A stretch of 12,605 nt of DNA from an uncultured bacterium (GTDB lineage Bacteria > Patescibacteriota > Microgenomatia > UBA1406 > GWC2-37-13): positions 1 to 12,605 of the forward strand of contig CALESU010000173.1 of NCBI GenBank assembly GCA_937914905.1. Direction: 5' to 3'. This document shows positions 1 to 7,489 of the stretch, piece after piece. The translations under genes were made by a program, and so were the position numbers. Position 1 is the stretch's first letter. Each line of letters begins with the position of its first letter. Under the pieces are notes generated by a model. It did no database searches and was not told where the DNA came from. It saw only the letters and a list, made by a program, of their open reading frames with translations.

Positions 1-455
1 TTTCGAATTTGTTCCTCACGAGGAAGCACGCCTTCTGCTTTTCCAAGGTCAATAGATACATTGTTCATGTCTCGTCGTATCACTCGTGCACGGATGAGAG
101 TACCTACTTGGTCTTGATAATGAGAGATTACAGTCTTTTTTTCGGCTTCGCGAATTTTTTGTACGATTACTTGTCGCGCAGTTTGTGCAGCGATTCTGCC
201 AAATCCGGGAGGTGTGATATCTGCCTCTTCTTTCATAATATGAGTCTCTCCTGAGTTCATATTGATTTTTACGGTAATGCCTCCATCTTGATCTTCCTCG
301 CCTTCAACTCGCTCAGGGAATTGATCAGGATGTTCTTTGCGAAACGCAGCCAAAATGGCAGACTCCATGGATTGGATGACTTCTTCAACGGTTATTCCAC
401 GTTCTGATGCAACTTGATTGAGTGCGAGTGCGAACTCACTTTTTACAATTACCAT
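1..455 (-). CDS. nusA: Transcription termination/antitermination factor NusA, N-terminal part (3' end outside window)
   Basis: Reading the minus strand from the ATG at 455-453 gives an open frame of 151 codons that runs off the left edge with no stop. The product starts MVIVKSEFALALNQVASERG and continues with an acidic helix, EEVIQSMESAILAAFRKEH. It then has a segment with PPGFGRIAAQTARQVIVQKI and EKKTVISHYQDQVG, followed by the start of an S1-like strand (VSIDLGKAEGVLPREEQI). This matches the NusA N-terminal RNA-polymerase-binding domain leading into S1. NusA binds the RNA polymerase flap and modulates pausing, termination and antitermination. The start is set by a good promoter whose -10 ends 7 bases upstream. 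No rimP lies upstream, although rimP usually precedes nusA; the neighbour is divergent radA. The KH domains would lie outside the window. The family call is confident. Confidence 0.93.
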   Translation of the reverse strand, partial: MVIVKSEFALALNQVASERGITVEEVIQSMESAILAAFRKEHPDQFPERVEGEEDQDGGITVKINMNSGETHIMKEEADITPPGFGRIAAQTARQVIVQKIREAEKKTVISHYQDQVGTLIRARVIRRDMNNVSIDLGKAEGVLPREEQIR

Positions 456-462
456 ACAGCTA

Positions 463-490
463 ATTCTATCAGAAAAAAAGCCAAATTCAA
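463..490 (-). promoter_or_regulatory. Sigma-70-type promoter of nusA, apparently leaderless
   Basis: On the minus strand a -35 box TTGAAT (490-485) is followed by a 16-base spacer and an extended -10, TGATAGAAT, whose hexamer TAGAAT occupies 468-463. Only 7 bases separate the hexamer from the nusA ATG. Transcription would therefore start at or within a base or two of the start codon. This is inferred from sequence alone. Confidence 0.7.
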
Positions 491-505
491 CGCAAGAAAA
501 TGCGG

Positions 506-511
506 TACAAT
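506..511 (+). promoter_or_regulatory. Candidate -10 element of radA
   Basis: TACAAT lies 7 bases upstream of the ATG at 519, the spacing expected if transcription begins at the start codon. No convincing -35 box is present, and the expected position overlaps the -35 of divergent nusA. If this promoter is real, the in-frame ATG at 510 lies inside the -10 and cannot be the start used from it. Confidence 0.45.
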
Positions 512-518
512 GGGTGGC

Positions 519-1808
519 ATGGGAAGGTATATTTGTACAAACTGTGGAGAAGGAACTGCATCATGGATGGGAAAGTGCCCAAGCTGTGGCGAATGGAATA
601 CATTTGAAGCTCAGGCCGAAACTTCAGATAAAAAAAATCGTCCCGTGGGTGAATTTAAATCAGTATCTTTTTCATCCATTCAATCGCTTAGTAATAAAAG
701 AATTCCCACAGGAATGTTTGAGTTTGACCGAGTTCTTGGAGGTGGGTTGGTCAAAGGAGAGGTTCTTCTTCTTACCGGAGAACCGGGTGTAGGAAAATCT
801 ACCCTCCTCCTTCAAGGATTGAAAAATCTTTCCACTCTTTACATCTCGGGAGAAGAATCAGGAGAACAAGTGAAGGAACGAGCCGTGAGACTTGGCATGG
901 ATCTTTCTCGATTCCTATTCTCGGACTCTCTCGAAATTACTTCAGTAATACAAGGAATTGAAAAGCTCAAGGAAAAGCCTGATATTGTGGTGATTGATTC
1001 TGTACAAACAATGTATGCACAAGATGTGGAGGCCTTGCCAGGAAGTGTTTCTCAACTGCGGGAAGGAAGTGCGAGGCTCATCCAATTTGCGAAAAAATCA
1101 GCAATTCCATTTATTATGGTGGGGCACATTACGAAAGGGGGAGAAATTGCGGGACCAAAAACACTTGAACACATGGTGGATGCCGTACTTACATTTGAAG
1201 GAGAGCGTGTATCTCATTACCGAGTTCTGCGTGCTCAGAAAAATCGATTTGGCACGACGGAAGAAATTGGTATGTTTGAAATGAGTACGCAAGGGTTGGT
1301 GGAGATTAACGATCCGCTAGCCTTTACCGAAACTCATTCAAAACAAGTGGTTCCCGGAAAATCACTCATCGGAGTCATGGAGGGAAAACGTCCGCTTTTT
1401 TTCGAACTTCAAACACTTGCCACTCCTTCCTTCCTCCCCATGCCACGACGTGTAGTGAAGGGTGTAGATTACAACAAGTTACTGCTTCTTCTTGCCGTGA
1501 TAGAAAAACACCTCCGCGTTTCACTCGGGAAACTCGACATCTATATGAATGTAGTCGGAGGAATCGAGATAAAGTCACCTGCAACAGATCTTGGGATCGT
1601 TGCCTCGATCTTGTCTTCAGCAAAAAACACACCATTGCCCGCGCATTCTGTGTTTGTGGGAGAAGTGGGACTTTTGGGAGAAGTCCGCTCAGTGCCTGGT
1701 CAGGATCGGATCCTTTCGGAAAGCAAGCGCTTGCGGTTTTCAAAAGCGTTTTCGGCTCAAACGACGCCCTCAATCCGTGAACTTGCCTCGCAGATTTTTG
1801 AAAAGTAA
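519..1808 (+). CDS. radA: DNA repair and recombination ATPase RadA (Sms)
   Basis: The 429-residue protein has the full RadA architecture. An N-terminal C4 zinc finger (CTNC at 6-9, CPSC at 20-23, followed by GEW) precedes a RecA-like ATPase with Walker A GEPGVGKST (87-95), the SGEES segment (110-114) and Walker B ending IDSVQ (159-163). The RadA-specific KNRFG motif is at 241-245, followed by a Lon-like C-terminal domain (PGKSLIGVMEG onward). RadA promotes branch migration and processing of recombination intermediates in the cytoplasm. The frame is open back to an ATG at 414, but that extension overlaps nusA and adds unrelated sequence before the zinc finger. ATGs at 510 and 519 are both plausible; 519 is preferred because of the -10 at 506-511. 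The helix after Walker A looks somewhat shorter than usual. The gene ends 8 bases from the convergent RodZ-like gene. Confidence 0.96.
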   Translation: MGRYICTNCGEGTASWMGKCPSCGEWNTFEAQAETSDKKNRPVGEFKSVSFSSIQSLSNKRIPTGMFEFDRVLGGGLVKGEVLLLTGEPGVGKSTLLLQGLKNLSTLYISGEESGEQVKERAVRLGMDLSRFLFSDSLEITSVIQGIEKLKEKPDIVVIDSVQTMYAQDVEALPGSVSQLREGSARLIQFAKKSAIPFIMVGHITKGGEIAGPKTLEHMVDAVLTFEGERVSHYRVLRAQKNRFGTTEEIGMFEMSTQGLVEINDPLAFTETHSKQVVPGKSLIGVMEGKRPLFFELQTLATPSFLPMPRRVVKGVDYNKLLLLLAVIEKHLRVSLGKLDIYMNVVGGIEIKSPATDLGIVASILSSAKNTPLPAHSVFVGEVGLLGEVRSVPGQDRILSESKRLRFSKAFSAQTTPSIRELASQIFEK

Positions 1809-1816
1809 CTACCGTT

Positions 1817-2437
1817 TTACTCAAGAAGAATTTCATCGTATACCACTGACTCTTTTCCATTGGCTCCCACAACTTCAATGCGAAGCGTGTTTACTCCTTT
1901 GGTAAGGGGAAATGAGTAACGGAAAATCCCTTCTTTGTCGGGGAAAAATTCTTCTCCCTGAATGCGAATAGTTGACTCGGGCTTTGTTTTTCCCACCACC
2001 GTAATTTTTTCTACATTCCGAACAATTTTTTTCTGTGGCTCAAGAATAGTGATATAGGGAGGAGCAAGATATTGAAGTATTTGATAGCCAAAATAAAGCA
2101 AAAAGAAAACGCAAACGATTGAAATGGATACGATGAGTAATTTTTTAGTTTCGGGCAATAACTGGAGAGAAGGAAGTTTTTTTTTAAAAGCAAGATCGTC
2201 AACTCGTTCATAATCCCTGCGGAAATATGCCATCGCTTTTTCAGGTTCCAAACCCAAAAACAATGCATAAGACCTTATTACTCCTTCAATATACACTCGT
2301 GAAGTAAATGCTGACCAATTCTCCTCTTCAACAGCTTGTAAGTAACGCGTGCGAATGCGCGTGTGCTTATGCGCTTGATCTATTGTCACGTTTTGCCTGA
2401 TTCGTTCCTCTTGAAGGATTTTTCCTACAGTAATCAT
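1817..2437 (-). CDS. RodZ-like HTH-transmembrane protein with extracytoplasmic beta domain
   Basis: This 206-residue protein has three parts. Residues 1-70 form a helix-turn-helix of the RodZ/HTH_25 type (VGKILQEERIRQNVTIDQA, then TRIRTRYLQAVEEENW and RVYIEGVIRSYALFLGL). Residues 99-121 form one hydrophobic membrane segment preceded by lysines, which suggests a cytoplasmic N terminus. Residues 128-206 form a beta-rich outer domain (PYITILEP, ITVVGKTKPESTIRIQG, PLTKGVNTLRIEVVGANG) resembling a bacterial Ig-like or glucodextranase-B-like sandwich. RodZ links MreB to the envelope in rod-shaped cells, but no mreB is visible here, so a morphogenetic role is only inferred from the family. The gene is the last of the minus-strand series, 46 bases after efp. 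No Shine-Dalgarno sequence precedes the ATG. Confidence 0.8.
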   Translation of the reverse strand: MITVGKILQEERIRQNVTIDQAHKHTRIRTRYLQAVEEENWSAFTSRVYIEGVIRSYALFLGLEPEKAMAYFRRDYERVDDLAFKKKLPSLQLLPETKKLLIVSISIVCVFFLLYFGYQILQYLAPPYITILEPQKKIVRNVEKITVVGKTKPESTIRIQGEEFFPDKEGIFRYSFPLTKGVNTLRIEVVGANGKESVVYDEILLE

Positions 2438-2483
2438 GATGTGAAGGAATCGGATTGATTCATAGTGTTACCTCTCAAGCAAA

Positions 2484-3053
2484 TCAACCAGAATTTGCTC
2501 GACCGGTATATTCTCCTGTTTCTGGATTAACCGTAATGAGCTCATTTTGTTTAATAAAAAGAGGAACCATAACCTTAGCTCCTGTTTCTAGTATTGCTTC
2601 TTTTTTTGCTCCTCCTACAGTGTCTCCTCGGGCTGCATCTTCAGATTCAACAACTTTCAAAGTTACGCTGACGGGGGGTCGGACACTAATGGGTTTGTCG
2701 TTATGCACATAAATATACATCGTTTCTCCTTCTTTGAAATAGTGAATGATGTCTCCCACCATTACTAAAGGAACTTCGTATTGATTGTATGTTTGTTGAT
2801 CCATGAAAAATGCATTTTCAGTATCTTTATAGAGATATTGCATTTCAATACTCGTCACTTCGACTGTTTCTACCGATTCGTTTGATTTAAATGCATAGTC
2901 GATAGTTTTTCCTGATGTCACGTTTTTGAGCTTTGATCTCATAAGAGCAGCTCCTTTTCCCGGAGAGTAAAACTCAGTTTTTTGGACTTGCCAAATATCA
3001 TTTTGGTAGATAATGAATTCTCCCTTTTTTAGATTTCCCGCTTGCACTGACAT
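2484..3053 (-). CDS. efp: Translation elongation factor P
   Basis: The product is 189 residues, the normal EF-P length, with all three beta-barrel domains. Domain I (1-65) contains KKGEFIIYQNDIWQV and the loop SPGKGAA, where Lys33 aligns with the modified Lys34 of E. coli EF-P. Domain II holds QYLYKDTENAFFMDQQTYNQ. Domain III holds the family signature in GDTVGGAKKEAILETGAKVMVPLFI and ends NPETGEYTGRANSG. EF-P enters the ribosomal E site and relieves stalling at consecutive prolines. The PGKG loop is the type modified by beta-lysylation. The adjacent upstream gene, 25 bases away on the same strand, is an EpmA-like synthetase, so the two probably work together. No Shine-Dalgarno sequence precedes the start; the upstream bases are nearly pure A/T. 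Confidence 0.97.
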   Translation of the reverse strand: MSVQAGNLKKGEFIIYQNDIWQVQKTEFYSPGKGAALMRSKLKNVTSGKTIDYAFKSNESVETVEVTSIEMQYLYKDTENAFFMDQQTYNQYEVPLVMVGDIIHYFKEGETMYIYVHNDKPISVRPPVSVTLKVVESEDAARGDTVGGAKKEAILETGAKVMVPLFIKQNELITVNPETGEYTGRANSG

Positions 3054-3078
3054 AAAAATTGAAAAATTAATAAAGTAA

Positions 3079-4083
3079 TTATTCTTGTATGGTCAAAAGC
3101 ATTATGTCTGATAAAGACTGAGCATCGCTCCAGACCATCCCCATGCGCTCCAATCCAATTGCGATCCCCGTTGACGTGGGCAATCCTTTATGCAATGCAT
3201 CAAGGAAACCGTAATCTAAGGGATGTTCTATTTTACCAGATCTCTTTCTTTCTTCTTGCTCACCTTGTAAACGTTTTGATTGGAGTTCGTGGTCGACCAG
3301 CTCAGAGTAACAGTTGCCAAGTTCAATTCCTTCAATATAAAACTCAAATCGTTGTGCCGTCTTGCCATCTGGATTTGGTTTTGAAAGCGCTGCAAAAACT
3401 AGCGGATAATCAAACAAAAATGTGGGTTTACCGGAAGTTCCCAAATGAGATTCAATTTCCTGAGTGTACAGTTGAGACCACACATCTTCGTATGAAAAAC
3501 CTTCCGTAGCATATCCTTTTTCACGTGCACGAGCAATAAAAGCATCAGGATCAAAAAGATCTGAAGGCTTAATGGAAGCATATCTTTCAAATGCTTCCGC
3601 AACAGTGAGCTCTTCTGCATCGGCAAGATTTACTTTCTTTCCCTGAAACGTCAACCAATCTGTGCCATAAAGCTCTTGAGTGATAGTTCGCATCATGTCA
3701 GATACGACACGTTTCATATAGGTATAGTTTTCTCCCACTTTATAGAGCTCGAGCATGGTAAATTCGGAGAAATGTTTGTCTGAAGTGGGTTCGCTATTGC
3801 GAAATGATTTGCCCATATAGTAGCAATCCCCTACACCTTCAGAAAGTAATCGTTTGATAAAAAGTTCGGGAGATGGGGTGAGATACAATTTTTCCCGCTT
3901 TTGCATATAGCGGAATTCTGTCTCAAATACTTCCAAATATCCCTCAGGGATCAGGGCGGGAGAAAGAATGGGAAGGTCTAATTCGAGATAGTGATTTGCA
4001 TTTAAAAATGAATGAATAGCATCCGTCATTCGCCGATAGGTTTTATACCTATCCAAATGATCAATATGTGTTTGTATCTGCAT
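3079..4083 (-). CDS. epmA: EF-P--lysine ligase-like, LysRS catalytic-domain paralogue (EpmA/PoxA/GenX)
   Basis: The 334-residue protein is a class II lysyl-tRNA synthetase core without the N-terminal OB-fold that LysRS uses to bind the tRNA anticodon. Its length is close to E. coli EpmA (325). Visible motifs are LYLTPSPELFIKRLL, motif 2 SFRNSE leading to EFTMLELY, RFEFYIEGIELGNCYSEL, and motif 3 GIAIGLERMGM with Arg313. Ala308 falls where EpmA has Ala298 and true LysRS has Gly, a residue known to set beta-lysine over alpha-lysine preference in E. coli EpmA. In that family the enzyme adenylates (R)-beta-lysine and transfers it to the EF-P loop lysine. Position directly before efp supports this. 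The aminomutase EpmB is not in the window. The motif 2 loop (SEPTSDKHFS) departs from E. coli EpmA, so the substrate remains inferred. Confidence 0.82.
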   Translation of the reverse strand: MQIQTHIDHLDRYKTYRRMTDAIHSFLNANHYLELDLPILSPALIPEGYLEVFETEFRYMQKREKLYLTPSPELFIKRLLSEGVGDCYYMGKSFRNSEPTSDKHFSEFTMLELYKVGENYTYMKRVVSDMMRTITQELYGTDWLTFQGKKVNLADAEELTVAEAFERYASIKPSDLFDPDAFIARAREKGYATEGFSYEDVWSQLYTQEIESHLGTSGKPTFLFDYPLVFAALSKPNPDGKTAQRFEFYIEGIELGNCYSELVDHELQSKRLQGEQEERKRSGKIEHPLDYGFLDALHKGLPTSTGIAIGLERMGMVWSDAQSLSDIMLLTIQE

Positions 4084-4100
4084 ACCAACTGTGTCAAAAT

Positions 4101-4958
4101 CTATACTCCTAGCTCCCGATCAAGTTCTTCGATCAGCTTTTTAGCTTTGCCTGATACTTTCTGAGGGGTCACTACTTTGTATTGGACATATTGGTCTCCA
4201 CGTCGAGAGGAGTTGGGATACGGGATCCCTTGGTCACGCAATCGTACCGTTGTTCCGGATTGAGTGCCTGGCTTTACTTTCAACTGTATCGAACTATCAA
4301 TCGTTTTTACAGAAATTACTGCGCCCAGCGTTGCCTGAGGAAATGAAATTTGTTTTTCCACAATAACATCTTGTCCTTCCCGGCGAAAGATGGGATCAGG
4401 CATCACTTCAACCACAACGTCAAACTCGTTAAAACGAATGCGAGATCCGGTATCAACGCCTGCGGGGACTTTGATTTTATGTTCTTTTCCTGAAATGACC
4501 GTGGTTTTAGTGACTCCTTTTACGGCTTCTTCAAACGTGAGACGAATTTGATACACGGATCGTTGTTGTGCTCTTCCATAGGGATTCCGTGAACCAAAAA
4601 ACTGTTCAAAAATATCAAAAGGGTCTACTCCACCAAAGTCAAAATTCACTCCTTGCCCTCCCATATTGCTGTAGTATTGCTGGTATCCCCCACCATAGGG
4701 AGATTGACCCCCTGCTTGCCCTCCACGACCACCACCCGTGCGAGTGTACCCATCATGACCCAGTTGGTCATATGTCTGTTTTTTCTTCTCATCAGATAGA
4801 ACCTCATAGGCCTGGTTTATTTCTTTGAATGTTTTTTCTGCTTCAGGCGCTTTATTTCTGTCTGGGTGCCACTTCAATGCAAGTTTTCGGTATGCAGATT
4901 TGATTTCTGCAGGATTTGCTTGCTTTGAGACACCCAATACTTCGTAATATGATTTCAT
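4101..4958 (-). CDS. dnaJ: DnaJ-family co-chaperone without zinc finger (type B/CbpA-like)
   Basis: The 285-residue protein starts with a J domain (1-70) containing the HPD triad at 31-33, which stimulates Hsp70 ATPase. A Gly/Phe/Tyr-rich linker follows (about 75-125, with repeated GGG and GGQ and then [11 protein letters not shown]). Two C-terminal beta-sandwich substrate-binding domains come next ([59 protein letters not shown]). There is no CxxCxGxG repeat at all, so this is a type B J-protein resembling CbpA/DnaJ2 and not canonical DnaJ of about 375 residues. Its place behind hrcA-grpE-dnaK nonetheless makes it the likely main partner of this DnaK. A terminator-like hairpin lies between dnaK and this gene, and I see no clear promoter of its own, so expression may depend on read-through. 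epmA follows after 17 bases. Confidence 0.93.
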   Translation of the reverse strand: MKSYYEVLGVSKQANPAEIKSAYRKLALKWHPDRNKAPEAEKTFKEINQAYEVLSDEKKKQTYDQLGHDGYTRTGGGRGGQAGGQSPYGGGYQQYYSNMGGQGVNFDFGGVDPFDIFEQFFGSRNPYGRAQQRSVYQIRLTFEEAVKGVTKTTVISGKEHKIKVPAGVDTGSRIRFNEFDVVVEVMPDPIFRREGQDVIVEKQISFPQATLGAVISVKTIDSSIQLKVKPGTQSGTTVRLRDQGIPYPNSSRRGDQYVQYKVVTPQKVSGKAKKLIEELDRELGV

Positions 4959-4972
4959 AAGGTACCAAAAGG

Positions 4973-5011
4973 AAAAAAGGGCGCACTACACATTTCTGTG
5001 GCGCCCCTTTT
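4973..5011 (-). terminator. Rho-independent terminator-like hairpin after dnaK
   Basis: On the minus strand, about 20 bases past the dnaK stop, GCGC/CCC-type arms pair (GGGCGC at 4979-4984 with GCGCCC at 5001-5006). An inner CACA/TGTG pairing continues the stem. The stem is interrupted by an unpaired ACTA, and one extra C lies at the base. Six T residues follow directly (complement of 4978-4973). It lies within the 72-base dnaK-dnaJ gap, so it probably reduces rather than abolishes transcription into dnaJ. Confidence 0.72.
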
Positions 5012-5030
5012 CTCCGTATTTAACTTTTTA

Positions 5031-6941
5031 TTAGGAAACTACTTCGCCTTCTTCGACATCCCCTTTACCATTCTTCTTCGAATCAGATGGTTTAGCCTCT
5101 TCTTGACCAGCTTGATCTTCGGAAGGCTGTGCCTCTGTTGATTTATCTTGGTATGCAGCTTGTCCTATCTTTTGCAAAGAAGTGGAAAGTTCGTCGACCT
5201 TTGCATTTATCTCACTTGGCTCTGCGTCCTCTTTTGCCATAAGGTCTTTTACCTGCTTTATCTTGTCTTCAACTTCTGTTTTGATCTCAGCAGGTACTTT
5301 ATCTCCACCATCTTTTAAGGATTTTTCAGCTGTGTACACGAGATGTTCCGCTTTATTTTTGGCCTCAATCCGGTCTTTTAACTTTTTATCTTCGTCGGCA
5401 TGAGCTTCTGCTTCTTGTTTCATTTTTTCAACTTCAGCATCGGATAGACCCGTACCTCCCTTTATGGTGATACTTTGGGATTTACCAGAAGCTTTGTCTT
5501 TCGCGGTAACAGTTAATAGTCCATTTGCATCAAGATCAAACGTAACCTCAATCTGAGGAACGCCCCGAGGAGCAGGTGGGATCCCATCAAGATTAAACAT
5601 TCCCAGAGATTTGTTATCTCGTGCCATTGGTCGTTCCCCTTGCAAGACATGAATTTGCACTTGTGTCTGGTTGTCTTGCGCGGTAGAAAATGTTTCGGAT
5701 TTCGAGGTAGGAATCGTGGTATTTCGCTCAATAAGAGGAGTGGTTACTCCACCTAAAGTTTCCACGCCCATGGTAAGCGGGGTCACATCGAGGAGCACCA
5801 CGTCTTTTGCGTCTCCTGTCAAAATTCCTCCTTGAATTGCCGCCCCTATTGCAACCACTTCGTCTGGATTGACTGATCTATTGGGTTCTTTTCCAAAAAA
5901 TTCCTTTACTTCCTCAACGATCTTTGGCATGCGAGTCATTCCTCCCACCATGATAATTTCATTGATATCTTTTTGCTCTAATTTTGCATCTTTAAGCGCC
6001 GCTCGTACGGGACCAAAACTCCTTTTGACCAATTCGTCAACGAGGGATTCGTACTTTGCACGGGATATTTTAAGCACCAGATGCAAAGGTTGATTGTCTC
6101 GGACGGTGATGTATGGAAGATTTATTTCAGCTTCTTGCGAAGAAGAAAGCTCAATTTTTGCTTTTTCTGCAGCTTCTTTCAAACGCTGTAATGCTTGTGT
6201 ATCTTTTCTTAAATCGACGGTGTGCTCTTTCTTGAATTCATCAGCAATGTGGTTAATCAGGACTTGATCAAAGTCGTCTCCACCAAGATGTGTGTCGCCA
6301 TTGGTTGCCTTCACTTCAAATACACCGTCACCAAGTTCAAGGATGGTAATGTCGAATGTTCCTCCACCAAGATCATATACCGCAATGGTGTGTGCATGTG
6401 ATTTATCTAAACCGTACGCAAGAGCGGCGGCAGTAGGTTCATTTAAGATTCTCTCAACTTCCAAACCTGCAATCTGTCCTGCTTGCTTTGTGGCTTGACG
6501 CTGTGCATCATCAAAATATGCCGGAACGGTAATTACTGCTTTTTCAATTTTTTCTCCCAAATATGCTTCTGCATCTTCTTTAATTTTTTTGAGAACCATT
6601 GCGGATACTTCTTCAGGAGTGTATGTTTCTCCCTCAACCTCAACAGCTACTCGACCGTCTTTTCCCTCTTTGATCTTGTAGGGCAAAAATTCTTGCTCTT
6701 TCTTTACTGATGCGTCAGAGATTCTACGACCCATGAGGCGCTTGATTGAGTAAATGGTTTTTTGAGGATTTAAAACAAGTTGTCTTTTTGCCACGTCTCC
6801 CACGATCCGCTTAGTCGGATCTACTACGGAAGGAATGACGTTTCTCCCTTCTTGAGAAAAAATGATTTTAGGTTTCCCTGCTTCCATGACTGCAACTGCA
6901 GAGTTTGTTGTTCCGAGATCTATACCAATTATTTTTGACAT
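5031..6941 (-). CDS. dnaK: Molecular chaperone DnaK (Hsp70)
   Basis: The 636-residue Hsp70 is full length. The nucleotide-binding domain carries phosphate-1 [10 protein letters not shown] (5-14), [17 protein letters not shown] (139-155), phosphate-2 DLGGGTFD (190-197) and the adenosine motif [11 protein letters not shown] (331-341). The interdomain linker VVLLDVTP (381-388) leads to the beta-sandwich substrate-binding domain and a helical lid. The C-terminal tail (about 600-636) is low-complexity, rich in Glu, Lys, Ser and Gln, and ends EEGEVVS in place of the EEVK-type end of E. coli DnaK. DnaK folds and protects cytosolic proteins in an ATP cycle driven by J-proteins and GrpE. It follows grpE by 35 bases. 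A TATAAT at 6962-6957 could add a second promoter. No Shine-Dalgarno sequence precedes the ATG. Confidence 0.99.
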   Translation of the reverse strand: MSKIIGIDLGTTNSAVAVMEAGKPKIIFSQEGRNVIPSVVDPTKRIVGDVAKRQLVLNPQKTIYSIKRLMGRRISDASVKKEQEFLPYKIKEGKDGRVAVEVEGETYTPEEVSAMVLKKIKEDAEAYLGEKIEKAVITVPAYFDDAQRQATKQAGQIAGLEVERILNEPTAAALAYGLDKSHAHTIAVYDLGGGTFDITILELGDGVFEVKATNGDTHLGGDDFDQVLINHIADEFKKEHTVDLRKDTQALQRLKEAAEKAKIELSSSQEAEINLPYITVRDNQPLHLVLKISRAKYESLVDELVKRSFGPVRAALKDAKLEQKDINEIIMVGGMTRMPKIVEEVKEFFGKEPNRSVNPDEVVAIGAAIQGGILTGDAKDVVLLDVTPLTMGVETLGGVTTPLIERNTTIPTSKSETFSTAQDNQTQVQIHVLQGERPMARDNKSLGMFNLDGIPPAPRGVPQIEVTFDLDANGLLTVTAKDKASGKSQSITIKGGTGLSDAEVEKMKQEAEAHADEDKKLKDRIEAKNKAEHLVYTAEKSLKDGGDKVPAEIKTEVEDKIKQVKDLMAKEDAEPSEINAKVDELSTSLQKIGQAAYQDKSTEAQPSEDQAGQEEAKPSDSKKNGKGDVEEGEVVS

Positions 6942-6956
6942 ATATATGTGTGTAAA

Positions 6957-6962
6957 ATTATA
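6957..6962 (-). promoter_or_regulatory. Possible internal -10 box upstream of dnaK
   Basis: A perfect TATAAT lies on the minus strand in the short grpE-dnaK gap, 15 bases before the dnaK ATG. It would give a leader of about 9 bases. No acceptable -35 is found at 16-18 bases, so in this A/T-rich spacer it may be chance. Confidence 0.3.
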
Positions 6963-6976
6963 ACAATTGATTCGCT

Positions 6977-7462
6977 TTATCCTGATTTCTGCACTTTCTC
7001 CACGGTAACCCGAGCGTGTCGGACAAGTTGACCGTTGAGTATGTATCCTTTTTGGACGACATGTACAATTGTATTTTCTTTTTCTCCTTCGACAACTTCA
7101 GCAACTTCCGCGGTATGTGGGTCAAATTGCTTACCCTGAAGGTCCAATTCTTGCAATCCCAATTCTTTCAAAACTCGCTTGAATGACTCTGAAACCATCT
7201 TGAGACCAGGGTCTGAAGTAAACACCTCAGCTTGTTCTATCATATCTACGACGGGAAGAATGCGCGAGACGACTTCTTTCGTAATATAATCTCGCATCAT
7301 GGCCCGTTCTTGTCGCGTACGCATTTCAAGGTTTTGATAATCCGCAAGAGCTCTCAAATATTTGTCATTCAGTATCTGTATTTCTTGTTTTGCATCCTCT
7401 TGAGGTTCTGTCTTGAGTTTTTCTTCAGCTTCTGGTTGTGTGTGGGTTTTTTTGTGTGTCAT
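6977..7462 (-). CDS. grpE: Nucleotide exchange factor GrpE
   Basis: The 161-residue protein has a polar, charged N terminus and a long helical dimerisation region ([23 protein letters not shown]). GrpE core motifs follow: [57 protein letters not shown] and the closing [11 protein letters not shown]. GrpE releases ADP from DnaK and acts as a temperature-responsive partner. The frame is open further back to a TTG at 7483, but that adds only seven residues lacking family character, so the ATG at 7462-7460 is chosen. It lies 27 bases after the hrcA stop and 35 bases before dnaK, in the conserved hrcA-grpE-dnaK order. No Shine-Dalgarno sequence is visible before the ATG. Confidence 0.96.
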   Translation of the reverse strand: MTHKKTHTQPEAEEKLKTEPQEDAKQEIQILNDKYLRALADYQNLEMRTRQERAMMRDYITKEVVSRILPVVDMIEQAEVFTSDPGLKMVSESFKRVLKELGLQELDLQGKQFDPHTAEVAEVVEGEKENTIVHVVQKGYILNGQLVRHARVTVEKVQKSG

Positions 7463-7489
7463 AGGATATCTTTTGATAAACAATAGATT

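Noticed and set aside
414..518. Extended N terminus of radA from an ATG at 414
   Set aside because: The added 35 residues lie over the nusA start and promoter on the other strand, have no RadA character, and the zinc finger begins right after the ATG at 519.
1799..1824. Hairpin AGTAA/TTACT between radA and the RodZ-like gene as a bidirectional terminator
   Set aside because: The stem is only 5 A/T-rich base pairs and has no proper T-run on either side.
1375..1878. 167-residue open frame on the minus strand inside radA
   Set aside because: It is antisense to the conserved RadA C-terminal domain, has an Arg/Ser/Leu-rich low-information composition and matches no family I know.
3054..3078. Palindrome AATTA/TAATT between epmA and efp as an operator
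   Set aside because: It is short and lies in nearly pure A/T sequence, where such repeats are expected by chance.
3079..4083. Annotation as ordinary lysyl-tRNA synthetase
   Set aside because: The N-terminal OB-fold is absent, the length fits EpmA, and the residue at the motif 3 specificity position is Ala and not Gly.
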